Assembly (NCBI GenBank): GCA_964577375.1
Contig: CAZNYW010000007.1
Location: forward strand, 1-64,000
DNA: 64,000 nt
Direction: 5' to 3'
Source: DATKUC01 sp964577375
Lineage (GTDB): Bacteria; Spirochaetota; Spirochaetia; DSM-27196; DATKUC01
The notes under the pieces were generated by a model that was not told the origin of the DNA, did not search any database, and was given only the letters and a program-made list of their open reading frames with translations. The position numbers were made by a program, and so were the translations under genes. This document shows, one piece after another, positions 51,339 through 60,588 of this stretch (the first letter of the stretch is position 1; each line of letters opens with the position of its first letter).

Positions 51339-53852
51339 CTAGTAGGCAGACACGATCATCGTATATGCTCCGAGGTTCGAAGGACCGGTATTCTCGAAAT
51401 CCACCCAGAACGGCGAGGTGTCGACGGTCCACTGCAGCGCGAGGTCGGTCCCCGTGATGCCTACACCGGTTGCCACTCCGCTTGCTCCGGGTGCGTTGAA
51501 GAAGTAGAGACTTATGCTCTTCCCGGGCGCACCGTAGGAGACAGTGGCCACGACGACTGTCCCTATCGCCGCGTTGAACTGAAATATGTCGTCCAGGTCG
51601 AAGTTGTTCATCGAACCTGAGATATGAATGCTCATTCCCGGCTTGAGCGTCACCCCCGGAATGTTGACCTGCACCATGTTCGTCCAGTCGCCGTTGGGCT
51701 CAGCTTCCGTGTAGTAGCCAACCTGGTAGGTCGATCCGGAAACGGCCGTGTTGTCGCTGCTGTTTATGTCCTCTGCCGCAGTAACGCGAATGATGACGTA
51801 GTAGGCGCCGTAGTCGAGAGGCCAGACGCCGCTCCAGTTCACATCGCCGGATGTCGCGCCGGCGGCGAGAGCGGGTTCGCCTGTCCCGGATGCGATCAGG
51901 GTGTCGCTTGCGTCTATCGTGTTGTTGAGTGAGGCGTAGACCTGCCAGCCAACTGTCTGTGCAGCCTGTCCGTTCGCAGTTCCCGCGTTGCGGTACTGGA
52001 AGGTACCGGAGACGGTCTGGTCGGGCATGAGTGTTCCGCCGATGACATTCATCGTACTCACTGTGTAGTTCACGTCCGGGGGCGTGACGGTTACCATGGC
52101 AGAGCTGCCGGTCGTGGTCGTCGGATCATCGGCGGCCTGAACCACCACGACGACATAGTAGTTGCCGGCCACCGAGGGCCAGACCCCGTTGTAGGGAGGG
52201 GCGTTCGTCAGACCGACTCCGAGCGCGCCGAAGCTCCCCGATGCGATGAGCACGTCGCCGGAGCTGTAGAGCGCGTCGCCCAGCGAGGCATAGGCGTACC
52301 AGTTGACCGGGCTGGAGCCGGCCGCAGTACCGTTGTTCTGGACCGTGAAGGTTCCACTCACGCTCTTGCCTGCCACGGTTCCTGCCGGCGCCGGGAACAG
52401 GGTGACCTGGTAGTCGGGTGAAGGCGTGGTTACAGTGACGGCAGCACCGGAAGCGGTGACGTTGTTACCTGTATTGCTGTCGTCGGCGGCGCTGATCTGA
52501 ACAACGAGATAGTAGCTACCGGCCGGTACGGTCCAGCTGCCGGTGTAGGCAATTGACTGTGACCCGGAGCCGCCGAGTGCTCCATGCGTGCCGGATGCGA
52601 TAAGGACGTCTCCCGGATCGCCCACCGTCTGATTCCCGGGCGATGCATACACCTGCCAGTTGACCGTCGCGCTGCCGTTTGCGGTCCCCGAGTTCTGGAG
52701 AATAAAGCCCTCGTTTATTGCGGTTCCGACATACGCGCTTACCGGTGCTGAAACGGAGTTCACGCTGTATTCGACATCGGGAACGGACACCGTGATTGCG
52801 GAACTCACCAGTACGTTGTTGGTGAGGTTTCCGTCGTCTACCGCGGAGACACGCGCGATGAGGTAGGCTGTACCTGCGGTCATCGGCCAGGTGCCGGTTA
52901 CAGTCGGACTGGAGCTCGCTCCCGCGGCAAGCGCCGCCTGAGTCCCCGACCCCAGAAGCTGGTCGCCCGCATCGATCGTGGTGTCGGTCGAGAAGTAGAC
53001 TTCCCAGGACACCGAGGTGGAACCGCCGGCGGTGCTGCCGTTAGCGAAGGTCACCGGTACCGAGAGCGCCGATCCACCGACCGCCGTCGCGGGTGAGCTG
53101 ATGACCGTAAAGGAGTAGTCCGGGGAGGGGGCGCCGGTTACCGGAATCGCCGCACTGGCGAGTTGATTGTTCGCCTGATTCAGCTCATCCGAGGAGCTGG
53201 CGACTACAATGAGGTAGTAGCTCCCTCCCGCCGAAGGCCATGTCCCGCTGAACGGGATCGACGCCGTCACGCCGCCCGGAGCGAGCGGCGAGGTCGAGCC
53301 GGAGTCCACAACCAGGTCACCGGGTCCGACCGAGGCGTCCGCCGACAGATAGACCGACCAGAGAATGCTTGCGGTACCTGGGTCGGCAGAGACGTTTTCA
53401 ACCGCGAAGGAGCCCGAAAGCGCGGTGGATCCGCTGCCTGACGCGGGGAAAACCGCCGCGGGGGCGGCCGCAATCCGGTAGTCGGGGTAGGACCCTCCGG
53501 TCGCGGTAATCGTAATCTGCGCCTCGGCGCTGCCTCCGTGACCGTCGGATACGCGTACCCGTTCGATACCCGGCGTCAGCGAAGCCTGATAGGCGCCGGA
53601 CTGAGTGTCGATGACCCCGCTTCCGGAAACCAGGCTGTAACTGTAATCACCCGCGCCGCCGGTCGCAGTGAAGTTCACCGTTGATCCCTCATTCACCGAT
53701 ACCGCAGCAGGGTGAATGGCCAGAGCTCCGGCCCACGCCGAGCCGCTCTTTCCCTCGAGCAGCGGCCGCAGAATCGGCGGCGAGCATGACACCCCGATGA
53801 AGACGAAAACCGAAACCGCGAAAAGAGGCAATACGGCTTTTGAAATGTGCAT
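51339..53852 (-). CDS. CARDB-repeat lipoprotein, 837 aa
   Basis: Lipoprotein signal VLPLFAVSVFVFIGVSC with Cys near residue 23, an Ig-like segment (AVSVNEGSTVNFTATGGAGD), then five CARDB-like adhesion repeats of about 115-125 residues, each with a 'NNGTAxGSxxVxWxVYxSxD' start and 'WPxxxGxYYLIVxVxAxDDxNxxNN' end. The last 130 residues form a pre-peptidase-type C-terminal domain (AEPNGDWTNMVQVNIPGVTL ... NFDLDDIFQFNA). Probably a surface-exposed adhesive or scaffold lipoprotein. ATG 53852 has AGGTGG upstream. The gene before it ends 15 bases upstream. Confidence 0.85.
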   Translation of the reverse strand: MHISKAVLPLFAVSVFVFIGVSCSPPILRPLLEGKSGSAWAGALAIHPAAVSVNEGSTVNFTATGGAGDYSYSLVSGSGVIDTQSGAYQASLTPGIERVRVSDGHGGSAEAQITITATGGSYPDYRIAAAPAAVFPASGSGSTALSGSFAVENVSADPGTASILWSVYLSADASVGPGDLVVDSGSTSPLAPGGVTASIPFSGTWPSAGGSYYLIVVASSSDELNQANNQLASAAIPVTGAPSPDYSFTVISSPATAVGGSALSVPVTFANGSTAGGSTSVSWEVYFSTDTTIDAGDQLLGSGTQAALAAGASSSPTVTGTWPMTAGTAYLIARVSAVDDGNLTNNVLVSSAITVSVPDVEYSVNSVSAPVSAYVGTAINEGFILQNSGTANGSATVNWQVYASPGNQTVGDPGDVLIASGTHGALGGSGSQSIAYTGSWTVPAGSYYLVVQISAADDSNTGNNVTASGAAVTVTTPSPDYQVTLFPAPAGTVAGKSVSGTFTVQNNGTAAGSSPVNWYAYASLGDALYSSGDVLIASGSFGALGVGLTNAPPYNGVWPSVAGNYYVVVVVQAADDPTTTTGSSAMVTVTPPDVNYTVSTMNVIGGTLMPDQTVSGTFQYRNAGTANGQAAQTVGWQVYASLNNTIDASDTLIASGTGEPALAAGATSGDVNWSGVWPLDYGAYYVIIRVTAAEDINSSDNTAVSGSTYQVGYYTEAEPNGDWTNMVQVNIPGVTLKPGMSIHISGSMNNFDLDDIFQFNAAIGTVVVATVSYGAPGKSISLYFFNAPGASGVATGVGITGTDLALQWTVDTSPFWVDFENTGPSNLGAYTMIVSAY

Positions 53853-53866
53853 TCCAGACCACCTCA

Positions 53867-55542
53867 TCAACGACGGGCTCCGAGAAGAAACGTGAGCTCG
53901 AGTCCCGGGTTCAATCCAATAATGAAGTCGCTCCCGTCAACGAAAACAGAGCAGAGCAGATCGAGCGACAGACCGACCTTCGATCCGAAGCTTCGGGTCA
54001 ACCCGATTCCCCCGCCGAAATAGGGAAGAAATGCGGTGCGCGTCCCTTCGTAAGCGGTGCTGACGTAAAGGAGCGCTTCGCCGCCAACCGCACGCAGATA
54101 GGGCACGAACGTGTCGGGCTCAAACGCGGCTCCCAGTCTGATTTCTCCGGCGACCGGGACGAGCAGGCCGGAACCGCTGTCCAGCGGTCCCACGACCTGG
54201 AAAATCACCGGCGCGGCAAGGATCCCCAACGCAAGATCAACCCCGCCGGCCGGTATACGGTATGACAGCCGGGCCTGCAGGTTCCCCGAAAGCCGGAAAA
54301 AAATGCTGAGGTCGCCCGCAACTATGAACGGCGCTACGCCGACGCCCAGCTCGAGGCCGCGCCGTGAACGCGCGCCCGGCCTCGCCGGCCGCGACTCGAC
54401 CGACGGCGGTACGGATGGGGGCAGCGATTGCGACTGAGACGGCGGCTCGGACGACGGCTCCGACGGCCCAAGGGGCGACGGCGAACTTCCGGTTTGCAGA
54501 GAGGGGGCGCGGCCCACGTTCTCCGGGGGCGGCTCCGACGTTGCTCCGCCGTTCGCGGATGCGCCCGGCGGGGAGGCCGTGGCGGGTGAAGGCGCCGGAA
54601 CAGGCGCAGGCTCAGGGGCACCAGAATTCGGCNNNNNNNNNNNNNNNNNNNNNNNNNNNNNNNNNNNNNNNNNNNNNNNNNNNNNNNNNNNNNNNNNNNN
54701 NNNNNNNNNNNNNNNNNNNNNNNNNNNNNNNNCGTGGCGGGTGAAGGCGCCGGAACAGGCGCAGGCTCAGGGGCACCAGAATTCGGCAACGGCTCGGCCG
54801 ACTTTGGCGACGGCTCGGCCGACTTTGGCGACGGCTCGGCCGACTTTGGCAACGGCTCGGCCGACTTTGGCAACGGCTCGCCGGCAGGCGCCGACGCCCT
54901 TCCGGCGACCGAACCGGCCGGTTGAACCGGCGGCGCTGATGGTGCTTCCCGTGACGGCGCCGTCCTTGCCGAAGCGGGCGCCGGACCGGGGGACTGGACG
55001 CCCCCTGCTTCGGGCAACGCCGATATCTGTGGCGGCTCGGTCGAAACAGGCGGTGCAGCAGGCGCCGTCATCTCCAACGGTCCGACCGTGGCAATCAGCC
55101 GGCGCAGCGCCCCAAACACAACGCTGTCGAAGGTGAGGTCTGCTCGACCCCTCTGTTCTACGCTGCCTATGATCTTTTCTGATTTGGTGTCGTACCAGGA
55201 GAGGCGCACCATCAGCTGCGCGCCGTCGGATTCCGTCATCACCGATACTGCATAGCGTGATTCGGGCTGGGGAGAGTGTGCAACCGCCTGGGCGAAAGAT
55301 TCTGCATCGACCGTACCTCGACTCGTGACAACCGTCGGAGCAAAGCCGCGGCGAACGAGTTCCTGGAGAACCGATTCGTCGGTAATTGCATCGAGCGGCC
55401 GAAATCGACCCTGTCCTGACTTCTGGGTTACGACGACGATAGGCGAGCCGGTGGAAGATGGCTGTTCCTGTGCGTGAGCTGGAGACGCAACTGCGATGGT
55501 GAGCGAGACAATGAGGGAAAATGCCGTCGAACGGCGGTTCAT
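53867..55542 (-). CDS. Exported protein: N-terminal domain, Pro-rich repeat linker, C-terminal beta-barrel-like domain
   Basis: The reading frame on both sides of the N gap (54633-54732) belongs to one gene. Signal peptide MNRRSTAFSLIVSLTIAVAS, then a domain of about 130 residues (SPIVVVTQKSGQGRFRPLDA ... VFGALRRLIATVGPLEM) of CsgG-like/secretin-partner style, a Pro/Ala/Ser linker with a 21-bp repeat (PKSAEP units), and a C-terminal outer-membrane-type domain (LELGVGVAPFIVAGDLSIFF ... GLNPGLELTFLLGARR). A 54-bp sequence is present at both gap edges, so the true gene is probably shorter than drawn. Operon partner of the CARDB lipoprotein. Confidence 0.75.
54633..54732. other. Assembly gap (100 N) inside the Pro-rich linker
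   Basis: The 54 bases before the gap (54579-54632) recur directly after it (from 54733), and the protein frames agree if the two copies are merged. The gap is thus a placeholder for overlapping contig ends, broken by the adjacent 21-bp repeat. Confidence 0.85.
54788..54871 (-). repeat. 21-bp in-frame tandem repeat, four copies
   Basis: Units of 21 bases beginning AACGGCTCGGCCGACTTTGG (54788, 54809, 54830, 54851), with a shortened fifth. They encode Pro-Lys-Ser-Ala-Glu-Pro-Ser/Leu on the minus strand. Confidence 0.92.
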
Positions 55543-55899
55543 ACTTTTATCCTGTTCTAGTGATAACGGGTAATCGAAGTACAGCCGTTGTGCATCCAGC
55601 TCGCCTAAATATAGCGCATATCTCTAAAAACGACTAAGTCGGCGGGTCAAGATTTATCGGGGTTTTCGGATATGCCGGCCGCACAAAGGGATCGATTGCG
55701 GTTTGCGAAATCCTGATAATGCCTGTAATATTACATCGGCCGATGGGTGGTATTAAGAAGCGTGTTGATTTTTCGTGCATAACTACATATGGGAAAAGGT
55801 ACTGGTCCAGTATTGGCGCATATTGCGCGGCAAGTACCTGCCCTGACTTAACTTGCCTACTGGGTATCAACAGGCTTCTTTATACTACGGAGGTGTTGA
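55543..55899. other. Intergenic region, 357 bp
   Basis: Between divergent genes (OMP-like operon and ankyrin gene). The left 200 bases are AT-richer than the surroundings and hold no convincing ORF or RNA gene; the right part is intergenic element 2 (55749-55886) followed by the ribosome site ACGGAGGTGTTGA. Confidence 0.6.
55749..55886. repeat. Intergenic element 2, 138 bp with terminal inverted repeats
   Basis: The left end GGTATTAAGAAGCGTGTTGA (55749-55768) and the reverse complement of the right end, AGTATAAAGAAGCCTGTTGA (55886-55867), match at 17 of 20 positions. The right end equals that of element 1 (31585-31566) at 18 of 20. The 98-base core is unrelated to that of element 1. The right end also provides a TATAC(T) -10-like sequence ahead of the ankyrin gene. 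Confidence 0.6.
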
Positions 55900-56712
55900 A
55901 TGGCGGACCGGAAAACAGCTCGAACTAATCGCGTGAGTCGTAGCATTCGGGCGTGCACCGTGTTTGTGGTTGCGGCGACATTTCTCGCGATCGTTCCAGG
56001 AGTAGCATGGCCGCAGACCCCGGCGTCCGACTTCTTCAACCTGGTGAAGACCGGCACGCCGGAAGAGGTCAGGCATGCGATAGAACAGGGAGCCGACGTC
56101 ACCGGCGTGAATAAATCGGGCGCTACCCCCCTGATGCACGCCGCGCTCAATCCCGATCCGGGGGTCGCCAGGGCGCTTCTCGCTGCAGGCGCACCGATCG
56201 AGGTGCGAAGCAAAGACGGATCTACCGCACTTATGCTCGCCGCCGCGTACAACTCGAATCCGGACGTCGTGTCCGAGCTGTTGAAGGCGGGCGCGGACGT
56301 GAACGCGCAGAATCAGGATGGGCTCTCGGTCCTGATGCTTTCGGCGAGCTACAACCGGAATCCGGAGGTAAGCGCAAGGTTGCTGCGCGCGGGAGGGGAC
56401 ATTAACCTCCCCAATAACCGCGGAGAGCTTCCCCTCATGGGAGCGGCCGGGCTCAACCCGAATCCGGAGGTGATCACGCTGCTTCTCGGCGCGGGCGCAG
56501 ATGTGAACGCGGAGAGCAACAACCGTGACACGGCACTGATGTATGCTGCGAGCAGTACCTCCAATCCTGAAGTCGTCTTGAGGCTGCTGAATGCTGGCGC
56601 CGACGCGACGGTGGTAGATACGCACGGACTGAACGCGCTGGGGTACGGAAAGTACAACAAGGCCCTTGCCGAAACCGATGCGCTGCAGAAACTTCAGGCC
56701 GCCACAAGGTAG
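55900..56712 (+). CDS. Exported ankyrin-repeat protein, 270 aa
   Basis: Signal peptide or anchor helix (ACTVFVVAATFLAIVPGVAW), then about six ankyrin repeats of 33-37 residues with an unusual insert, e.g. NPDVVSELLKAGADVNAQNQ and NPEVITLLLGAGADVNAESN. Each repeat carries SNP/NP before the second helix. ACGGAGGTGTTGA ribosome site. A protein-protein interaction module facing the periplasm; no partner is evident. Convergent with the OB-fold gene, two bases apart. Confidence 0.88.
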   Translation: MADRKTARTNRVSRSIRACTVFVVAATFLAIVPGVAWPQTPASDFFNLVKTGTPEEVRHAIEQGADVTGVNKSGATPLMHAALNPDPGVARALLAAGAPIEVRSKDGSTALMLAAAYNSNPDVVSELLKAGADVNAQNQDGLSVLMLSASYNRNPEVSARLLRAGGDINLPNNRGELPLMGAAGLNPNPEVITLLLGAGADVNAESNNRDTALMYAASSTSNPEVVLRLLNAGADATVVDTHGLNALGYGKYNKALAETDALQKLQAATR

Positions 56713-56713
56713 G

Positions 56714-57142
56714 TCAGTCGAGCGTTCGCATCTGATCAGGCGACCGGAGGACTATCTCCGTGCGGCCGCGGTAACGCTCGATCCGCCCGGTAATCTGAAC
56801 CATCCTTCCTACCAGGCCTTCGAGATTCCCGAACCGTTGACGATCGCTCGCGAATATCACCGCAGTGAAAGACTCTGATGGATAGGTCGCACCGAAGTCG
56901 AGAAAAGTTGTCCCGCCCCGCGGGTCTGCGGTTTCGTGAACGTCCGCCACAACGCCGCTGACCTCAGCATAGGTTCCTACGTGCTGCGCAGCCTCTGTGT
57001 CGGTCAGTGTCGTTGGTGTGCGCGACCCGTGACTCAGCGGCATTCGGCCGGAAGTGCCGACGATGCGGTAAAGGACGAAGGGAATGAGCAGAAGCAGTGC
57101 GATGACCGCGAACAGACGTTTGCCGCGCAGATGAAGGCGCAT
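56714..57142 (-). CDS. Membrane-anchored OB-fold-like protein, 142 aa
   Basis: N-terminal helix RLFAVIALLLLIPFVLYRIV, then a domain with AAQHVGTYAEVSGVVADVHE, FLDFGATYPSESFTAVIFAS and LVGRMVQITGRIERYRGRTE, ending in IVLRSPDQM, the strand order of an OB fold of the kind seen in nucleic-acid-binding and tRNA_anti-like domains. On the outer face of the membrane it is more likely a binding or structural domain. ATG 57142 was chosen. It follows the MFS gene on the same strand by 23 bases. Confidence 0.7.
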   Translation of the reverse strand: MRLHLRGKRLFAVIALLLLIPFVLYRIVGTSGRMPLSHGSRTPTTLTDTEAAQHVGTYAEVSGVVADVHETADPRGGTTFLDFGATYPSESFTAVIFASDRQRFGNLEGLVGRMVQITGRIERYRGRTEIVLRSPDQMRTLD

Positions 57143-57165
57143 CGTCTGATTGTACCACGTTGACG

Positions 57166-58440
57166 CTATGCGGCCCGCCGGAACTCGAGCCGGCGCGCGC
57201 GGCGTCCGGTAAGCGCCACCCACACTGATGCGCAGACGCCGATCGTTCCCGAGACGATCATGCACACACTCGCGCTCGCCGCGTCCACCAAAGCGCCTGC
57301 ATAGAGACTGCCGACAGGCGTAACGCCGCCGAAGACAAGCGAATAGATGCTCATCACCCGACCGCGCATCGAGTCGATTGAGTTCGACTGAACGTAGGCG
57401 TTGCAGGATGAGGCAAAGGTTACGGAGAAAAATCCGGTCAAAGCAAGCAGGACCGCCGACAACGCAAAACTGCGCTGAAATCCCGCAACCAGGAAGAATC
57501 CCGACATCCCGAGCCCGCCTGCAATAAGCCTGACCGCCTTCGGCCCTCCTGCGCTGCGCAGGGTCAGCGCGAGGCCTCCGGCAAACGAGCCGACTCCCAT
57601 CGCGGTCATGAGAAGGCCGAAGGAGGTTGCATTGCCCGACAGCTCCAGCTTGACGAAGGTGGGAACCACGATATTGAAGTTCATGACGAATGTGCTCAGC
57701 ACCGCCATGAGGACAAGCGGAAGCAGTATGTGCGGATTTCTTCCGATGTACTCGAGCCCCTGACCGATACTCGCGAGCACGCCGGAAAGCGGATTGCGGC
57801 GCTTCTCAACGGAGACTCTCGGCGCGCGGTAGTCCGGTACATTAATGAAGAAAAGCGAAATGATCACCGCGAGAAAGGAGATGCCGTTCAACAGGAAGCA
57901 GGGCGCAATTCCAATCAGCCCGATGAGCAGACCTGCGGCAGCCGGTCCCAGAATCCTCGCCATGTTGAACACGGTGGAGTTGAGCGATATAGCGTTCATC
58001 AGGTCCTGCCGACCGGCGAGCTCGATGACGAACGACTGCCGCGTGGGCACATCGAGCGTGTTCACCATTCCCAACAGAAACGCGAGAACCAGGATGTGCC
58101 AGTACTGGACTACGTGGAGAAAGGTGAGCGTCGAAAGGATGAAGGCGAGCAGCATCAGCGTGGTTTGCGTGAAGATGAGCACCTTTCGCTTCGGGAAGCG
58201 ATCCACGAAGGGGCCTGCGAAGACCGAGAACAGCATGACCGGCAGGAATTGCATCGTGCTGACAAGTCCCAGTTTGAATGGGGAACCGGTGATCTGGAGA
58301 ACGAGCCACGCTTGGCCGACGTTCTGCATCCAGGTGCCGATAAGGGAAAACCCCTGGCCGCTCCAGAAAATGAGGAAATTCCGGTGCATCAACGAAGGGA
58401 GAAAGCGACGGACGATAGAACGTGACGGTTGTAGGGCCAT
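57166..58440 (-). CDS. MFS transporter, MFS_3 (EntS-like) group, 424 aa
   Basis: Twelve hydrophobic helices; MHRNFLIFWSGQGFSLIGTW at the start, MQNVGQAWLVLQITGSPFKL, and GPFVDRFPKRKVLIFTQTTL (motif A) are typical of the MFS_3 branch related to enterobactin exporters. Substrate not predictable. Starts at ATG 58440, 91 bases after the nucleotidase gene ends on the same strand. Confidence 0.9.
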   Translation of the reverse strand: MALQPSRSIVRRFLPSLMHRNFLIFWSGQGFSLIGTWMQNVGQAWLVLQITGSPFKLGLVSTMQFLPVMLFSVFAGPFVDRFPKRKVLIFTQTTLMLLAFILSTLTFLHVVQYWHILVLAFLLGMVNTLDVPTRQSFVIELAGRQDLMNAISLNSTVFNMARILGPAAAGLLIGLIGIAPCFLLNGISFLAVIISLFFINVPDYRAPRVSVEKRRNPLSGVLASIGQGLEYIGRNPHILLPLVLMAVLSTFVMNFNIVVPTFVKLELSGNATSFGLLMTAMGVGSFAGGLALTLRSAGGPKAVRLIAGGLGMSGFFLVAGFQRSFALSAVLLALTGFFSVTFASSCNAYVQSNSIDSMRGRVMSIYSLVFGGVTPVGSLYAGALVDAASASVCMIVSGTIGVCASVWVALTGRRARRLEFRRAA

Positions 58441-58531
58441 GATGTGTTGCCGATCAAAGATATTCTATCGCGGCGATGAAGCTGCGGCAAGCTGCGCGGC
58501 CGTGATGCCGCGCAGCTTGCAGACTTGCCGA

Positions 58532-60436
58532 CTATCGGATCACGGTGATCCGCTTCTCGGGAATGTTGCGCAGTGTCTTTCCCTGGATGTACTCCATGAA
58601 GACCTCCGCATCGTTGAAGCCAGTATCGTACTGGGGATGGATTGCCGCAGGGGTGTCGTACTTGTCCCCGCCGGCAGCCATGTAGTTGTTGAGCACGACC
58701 TTGTAGGTAGCGGCCGGGTCGATCGGCCGGTAGGTGCCGTCCTTACCCTTTACCTGGACGTCACTGACCCGCTGGCCCTTGAGCTTGCCGAGGTTCAGGG
58801 TGAACCGGATTCCCGAGACGTAGATGTAGGGGTTCGCGGGATCGCTGCCGTACCGCTCGATCTGAAACGCGCAGCCGTCTTCGAGCGTGCTCACCACCTG
58901 CGACCCTTTCATGTCCATCGTGACCAGCGTGTTGCCGAACGGCAGGAGCTCGTAGACGGTGGCGACGCTGATCGGACCCTGGTTGATGTTGATGCGCACG
59001 CCGCCGGGATTGTTGAGCGCGATGTCGGAGCCGGTTTTCCACGCCATGCCGTCCGCGATGATCGGTCCGGTACCCTGGTTGAGGCCCCGTATCAGGTCCT
59101 CGTCCGTGGTGGCGACGATCTGTCCCTTGAGCTTGGTCACTCCCTGAGAGTAGGTGGCGAGCTTCGCCTCTGCGGCCGGATCGGCGTCGACGAGCGCGAT
59201 GTCCCGCGCAGCGGCGAGCTTCGCGATCATCTCGTCGTAGACTCGCTTGAAGGCATCGAACTGATCGTCACTCGATGCGGGGTCGTCCGTGATCGCGATC
59301 GAGTAGCTCTTGCCGTCGTACTCGTTGATGGTGAGCGATCCTCCGGTGGTCGTGGTGTACTGCACCCGCTTGAGCGCGTTGCTCTTGTCGGGGAGGTCGT
59401 AGATGCGGAAAAAGTTTTTCCCTACTACCGCCTTCGGTGAGCCGTCCCAGGATGTCACGTTGCCGTTCGCGTCGAAGGTTACGCTGAGGTTGCCGAGTAC
59501 CTTGGCCCATTCCCACGACTGGACAATGACGACGGTGTTGCCGTCGGCATCCTTCTCCACCCTAGGATAGGCTCCCGCGGATGCGAGTCCGATGTTCGAA
59601 AAATCTCCGAGCAGCGTGTGCGAGTGGCCGCCCACGATCACGTCGACGCCGTGGAGTTTCGGTGCAAGCTTCACGTCTTCCGAGTATCCGAGATGCGAGA
59701 GCACGACAATCTTGTTTATGCCCTGCGACTCGAGCGCGGTCACGGCCTTCTCGACGCTCGCCTCAGGGTCGAGGAACCGGATGTTTTTGCCCGGGCTCGA
59801 GATGAATGGCGTTTCGGGAGTGTCGAGACCGATCACGCCGACCTTCTCGCCGCCGACCGAAAGGACCGTGTACGGCTTGATCAGGCTCTTGTCCGGCAGC
59901 AGCGCCTCGTTCGAGATGTCGAGGTCGGCGCAGACCACCGGAAAGCTCGCGAGTGTGAGCAGATTGCTCTGCAGGATCGACGGCCCCTTGTCGAACTCGT
60001 GATTGCCGAGTGTAACCGCGTCGGGGCGCATCAGGTTCCAGAAGTCGGTGTCGGCTTTTCCTTCGTACTTGGTGAAGTAGAGCGTGCCCTGGAACATGTC
60101 GCCGGCGTGCAGGAAGATGGCGTTCTTCTCGCTTGCCCGCAACTGGTTCAGTGCGCTCACGAGGTCAGGAAACCCGCCGAGCTCGGCGTACACCGCTTTG
60201 CCCGTAAGCTTCGGGTCGATGTCCATCACAAGCTTCACCTGCGTCGGCTCGATCTTCGAGTGTGTGTCGTTAACGTGCAGGATGGTGAGCGTAAATGGCG
60301 CGCCCGTCGCCGTCTGCTGAGCCTGGATCGCGGCCGTCTGCCCAGGCTTCGCCGTCGCGCACGAGAAGAGCATCGTCGACGCGGCTATTGCGACGATCAG
60401 CGCGCCGAGCATCTTCCTCCATAGTCCGTTTCTCAT
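58532..60436 (-). CDS. 5'-nucleotidase/UshA-family lipoprotein, 634 aa
   Basis: Lipobox in IAASTMLFSCATAKPG. N-terminal metallophosphatase with all motifs: ILHVNDTHSK, AGDMFQGTLY, TLGNHEFDKG, VVLSHLGY and VGGHSHTLLG; C-terminal 5'-nucleotidase domain with ALNNPGGVRININQGPISVA, YELLPFGNTLVTMDMKGSQV and YKVVLNNYMAAGGDKY. It hydrolyses nucleotides or related phosphate esters outside the cytoplasm so that nucleosides can be taken up. Family length is about 550-650. Separated from the divergent SDR by 152 bases. Confidence 0.93.
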   Translation of the reverse strand: MRNGLWRKMLGALIVAIAASTMLFSCATAKPGQTAAIQAQQTATGAPFTLTILHVNDTHSKIEPTQVKLVMDIDPKLTGKAVYAELGGFPDLVSALNQLRASEKNAIFLHAGDMFQGTLYFTKYEGKADTDFWNLMRPDAVTLGNHEFDKGPSILQSNLLTLASFPVVCADLDISNEALLPDKSLIKPYTVLSVGGEKVGVIGLDTPETPFISSPGKNIRFLDPEASVEKAVTALESQGINKIVVLSHLGYSEDVKLAPKLHGVDVIVGGHSHTLLGDFSNIGLASAGAYPRVEKDADGNTVVIVQSWEWAKVLGNLSVTFDANGNVTSWDGSPKAVVGKNFFRIYDLPDKSNALKRVQYTTTTGGSLTINEYDGKSYSIAITDDPASSDDQFDAFKRVYDEMIAKLAAARDIALVDADPAAEAKLATYSQGVTKLKGQIVATTDEDLIRGLNQGTGPIIADGMAWKTGSDIALNNPGGVRININQGPISVATVYELLPFGNTLVTMDMKGSQVVSTLEDGCAFQIERYGSDPANPYIYVSGIRFTLNLGKLKGQRVSDVQVKGKDGTYRPIDPAATYKVVLNNYMAAGGDKYDTPAAIHPQYDTGFNDAEVFMEYIQGKTLRNIPEKRITVIR

Positions 60437-60588
60437 GTCACTGTCCTCCCTGAATGGCCTTTGTGGGTTACGGACAGGTTACCCCCGACCGTGGTTTGCG
60501 TAAAGCGGCCGAAATTGACCCCGAAGAAGTTACGTGGGATAATCGAACCGGCCCCGATCGGGTTACATACTGTACAGGTGGATATAGA

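Noticed and set aside
54788..54871. CRISPR-like or VNTR array
   Set aside because: Units are contiguous, without spacers, multiples of three and inside a coding frame.
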